Assembly: GCA_019090365.1 (NCBI GenBank)
Contig: JAHRWC010000136.1
Span: 1-7,822 of the forward strand
Length of the DNA stretch: 7,822 bases
Direction: 5' to 3'
Origin: Flavobacteriaceae bacterium
GTDB lineage: Bacteria > Bacteroidota > Bacteroidia > Flavobacteriales > Flavobacteriaceae
A program made the position numbers and the translations under genes. This document shows, in pieces, positions 6,619 to 7,822 of this stretch. Under the pieces are notes generated by a model. The model searched no databases. It was not told where the DNA came from and worked only from the letters and a program-made list of their open reading frames with translations. How positions within the stretch are numbered: the stretch's first letter is position 1; each line of letters begins with the position of its first letter.

Positions 6619-6644
6619 AAGGTAACTTTTTTTATTTAAAATTT

Positions 6645-7523
6645 TTAATAATAAAGTTCATCGGTTCTTAAATTCAAAAATCGTTGTGTAGCAAAAAATG
6701 TACTGATCCAAGTAATTAATACACCCATTAAAAATATAAACACAAATAATGCAATTAATAATATTTTGTCTTCAATTAATTGGAGTTCAGCAAAATTTTT
6801 GTCTAGGAAATACAACACGATTCCCATCCCAATCATAGCTAGAATTGAACCCAAAATTCCTAAACGAACACTTTTCCAAATAAAAGGTCTTCGTATAAAT
6901 TTTTTAGTAGCTCCAACCATTTGCATCGTTTTAATAGTAAAACGTTTTGCATACACTGATAGTCGAATCGAACTATTTATTAAAAGTACTGCTATCAACG
7001 TAAATATTGCACTTATGATCAACACCCAAAAACTAATCTTTTTTACATTGTCATTCAATAAAGCAATTAAAGGTTTATCGTAAACAATTTCTTCAACAAA
7101 ATCTTTTGTGCTTATTTCATTTGTAATTTCTTCTAATTGAGCTGAAGAAACATAATCTGCCAACAAATACACATCGATGCTATTTTGTAAAGGGTTATAT
7201 CCTAAAAACTCCATAAAATTTTCGCCAATTGTTTCGCTATGATCTTCTGCGGCTTTTTCTTTTGAAACAAATTCGGCAGATTTAGTATACTCAGCTAAGG
7301 CTAAACTTTGTTTTAATTGAGTAATTTCAACTTCTTTGGCACTATCTTTTAAATAAATAGTTAAGGCTATTTTCTCTTTAAAATGATCAGCAACTTTTTT
7401 TGTGTTTAACACTAAAAGCCCTAATAAACCTAATAAAAACAGTACTAAAGAGATACTTAACACTACTGAGAAATATGAAGAAATTAGTCTGCGTTTTTGG
7501 TATTTTTCAAAAGAAGACGCCAT
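6645..7523 (-). CDS. ftsX: Cell division protein FtsX
   Basis: FtsX is the membrane subunit of the FtsEX ABC-type complex, which at the division septum controls peptidoglycan hydrolases. The 292-residue protein has the family topology: a cytoplasmic N-terminus, TM1 at about 18-40, a periplasmic domain of about 120 residues (45-160), then TM2 (about 164-183), TM3 (about 218-240) and TM4 (about 253-276). The cytoplasmic loop after TM2 carries the characteristic pattern NSSIRLSVYAKRFTI...MQMVGATKKFIRRPF (183-214), equivalent to the NTIRL...LVGAT motif of FtsX. The start ATG at 7521-7523 gives a normal basic N-terminus (KYQKRRL). No ftsE lies within the window: the gene on its upstream side is a divergent prenyltransferase. 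Downstream genes are DUF3098, uppP and truB after a 108-nt gap. Confidence 0.95.
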   Translation of the reverse strand: MASSFEKYQKRRLISSYFSVVLSISLVLFLLGLLGLLVLNTKKVADHFKEKIALTIYLKDSAKEVEITQLKQSLALAEYTKSAEFVSKEKAAEDHSETIGENFMEFLGYNPLQNSIDVYLLADYVSSAQLEEITNEISTKDFVEEIVYDKPLIALLNDNVKKISFWVLIISAIFTLIAVLLINSSIRLSVYAKRFTIKTMQMVGATKKFIRRPFIWKSVRLGILGSILAMIGMGIVLYFLDKNFAELQLIEDKILLIALFVFIFLMGVLITWISTFFATQRFLNLRTDELYY

Positions 7524-7540
7524 ATATTATAAATTGATTG

Positions 7541-7564
7541 TGTAAAAATACAATGATTTTTACA
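7541..7564. repeat. 9-bp perfect inverted repeat in the ftsX / prenyltransferase intergenic region
   Basis: TGTAAAAAT (7541-7549) and ATTTTTACA (7556-7564) are exact reverse complements separated by 6 nt. The repeat lies 17 nt from the ftsX ATG, in the 126-bp region between two divergent genes. It overlaps a near-consensus minus-strand -7 box, TATTTTTA (7543-7550), so it could be an operator for ftsX or a hairpin in its leader. The rest of the region is AT-rich; on the plus strand TAAATTTA (7614-7621) is a weak -7 candidate for the prenyltransferase gene. Confidence 0.5.
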
Positions 7565-7649
7565 AGGTATCACATAAATTATGATAACGTATAAAATTTT
7601 AAAAATCTTATATTAAATTTACATTTCACATGTAATATTTAGAAATTAA

Positions 7650-7822
7650 ATTAAAACACTACTTAAACATTTAAAAATATCGCGCCCTGGGCTTTGGTTT
7701 CCTACTATTTGGATTTATCTAGTCCCTTTCGATATTACTAGTCACTTTTGGATGGAGCCTTTATTTTGGATAGGTCTATTTTTTGTTATGTTTCCTCTAA
7801 ACTATTTAGTGTATGGATTAAA
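7650..7822 (+). CDS. UbiA-family prenyltransferase, N-terminal fragment (non-ATG start)
   Basis: This frame is open to the window edge and encodes 57 residues after an in-frame TAA at 7647-7649. The translation contains KISRPGLWFPTIWIYLVPF, then a hydrophobic segment FWIGLFFVMFPLNYLVYGL that ends at the window edge. This matches the N-terminus of UbiA-superfamily integral membrane prenyltransferases: SRPxxW before TM1, and NYLxYGxN leading into the first Asp-rich motif, which would fall just beyond the edge. These enzymes attach an isoprenoid chain to an aromatic or lipid acceptor; the substrate cannot be told here. No ATG, GTG or TTG precedes the SRPG motif. The ATT at 7650-7652 would give the family-like beginning MKTLLKHLKISRPG, and is taken as the start. 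The first in-frame ATG is at residue 35, after the conserved motif. The gene is divergent from ftsX. Confidence 0.75.
   Translation, partial: MKTLLKHLKISRPGLWFPTIWIYLVPFDITSHFWMEPLFWIGLFFVMFPLNYLVYGL

Noticed and set aside
6766..7083. A 105-codon plus-strand frame opposite ftsX
   Set aside because: It is a shadow of the membrane-spanning half of ftsX, with no independent start context or recognisable protein features.
7630..7635. ATG at 7630 as a start for the right-edge prenyltransferase
   Set aside because: It is followed at once by TAA in its own frame and is out of frame with the conserved coding sequence.

Overview
The window looks like chromosomal core sequence from a Bacteroidota bacterium, most likely a member of the Flavobacteriaceae. 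The DNA is strongly AT-rich, Shine-Dalgarno sequences are weak or absent, and several gene starts are preceded by boxes resembling the Bacteroidota sigma factor consensus (TTTG, then 17-23 nt, then TAnnTTTG). The gene content fits the same group: a DUF3098 membrane protein beside ftsX, uppP and a short truB; a single-cysteine thioredoxin-like protein; a stand-alone ketosynthase. I see no transposase, phage gene, CRISPR array, rRNA or tRNA, and no stretch over 300 bases lacks a gene.

Layout. Left block (1-2746, minus strand): a ketosynthase-fold protein, then an NfeD-family membrane protein and a flotillin-type SPFH protein that runs off the left edge. The last two are 4 nt apart and resemble the yuaF-yuaG pair of Bacillus. 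Centre (2814-4071): the DNA repair glycosylase tag (minus) and a thioredoxin-like gene (plus) are divergent and share a 67-bp promoter region. Right block (4073-7523, minus strand), in transcription order: ftsX, a 108-nt gap, DUF3098, uppP, truB and a TonB C-terminal-domain protein. Gaps from DUF3098 onward are 6, 1 and 18 nt, so these four are very probably one transcript. Right edge (about 7650-7822, plus strand): the N-terminus of a UbiA-family prenyltransferase, divergent from ftsX and cut by the window end.

How the genes work together. The right block is mainly envelope and growth housekeeping. FtsX is a cell-division membrane protein that regulates peptidoglycan hydrolysis, UppP recycles the undecaprenyl carrier used for peptidoglycan and surface glycans, and TruB modifies tRNA. 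The left block points to membrane-domain organisation (flotillin plus NfeD) beside a fatty-acid or polyketide-type condensing enzyme.

I do not see a clearly new multi-gene system. The most unusual single observation is the prenyltransferase gene at the right edge. Its conserved N-terminal reading frame has no ATG, GTG or TTG before its first conserved motif, so it seems to start on a rare ATT codon or to have lost its start. Secondary points are a ketosynthase whose longest-frame TTG start sits inside a promoter-like box, a 9-bp perfect inverted repeat between ftsX and the prenyltransferase, and a GC-richer hairpin between ftsX and DUF3098.
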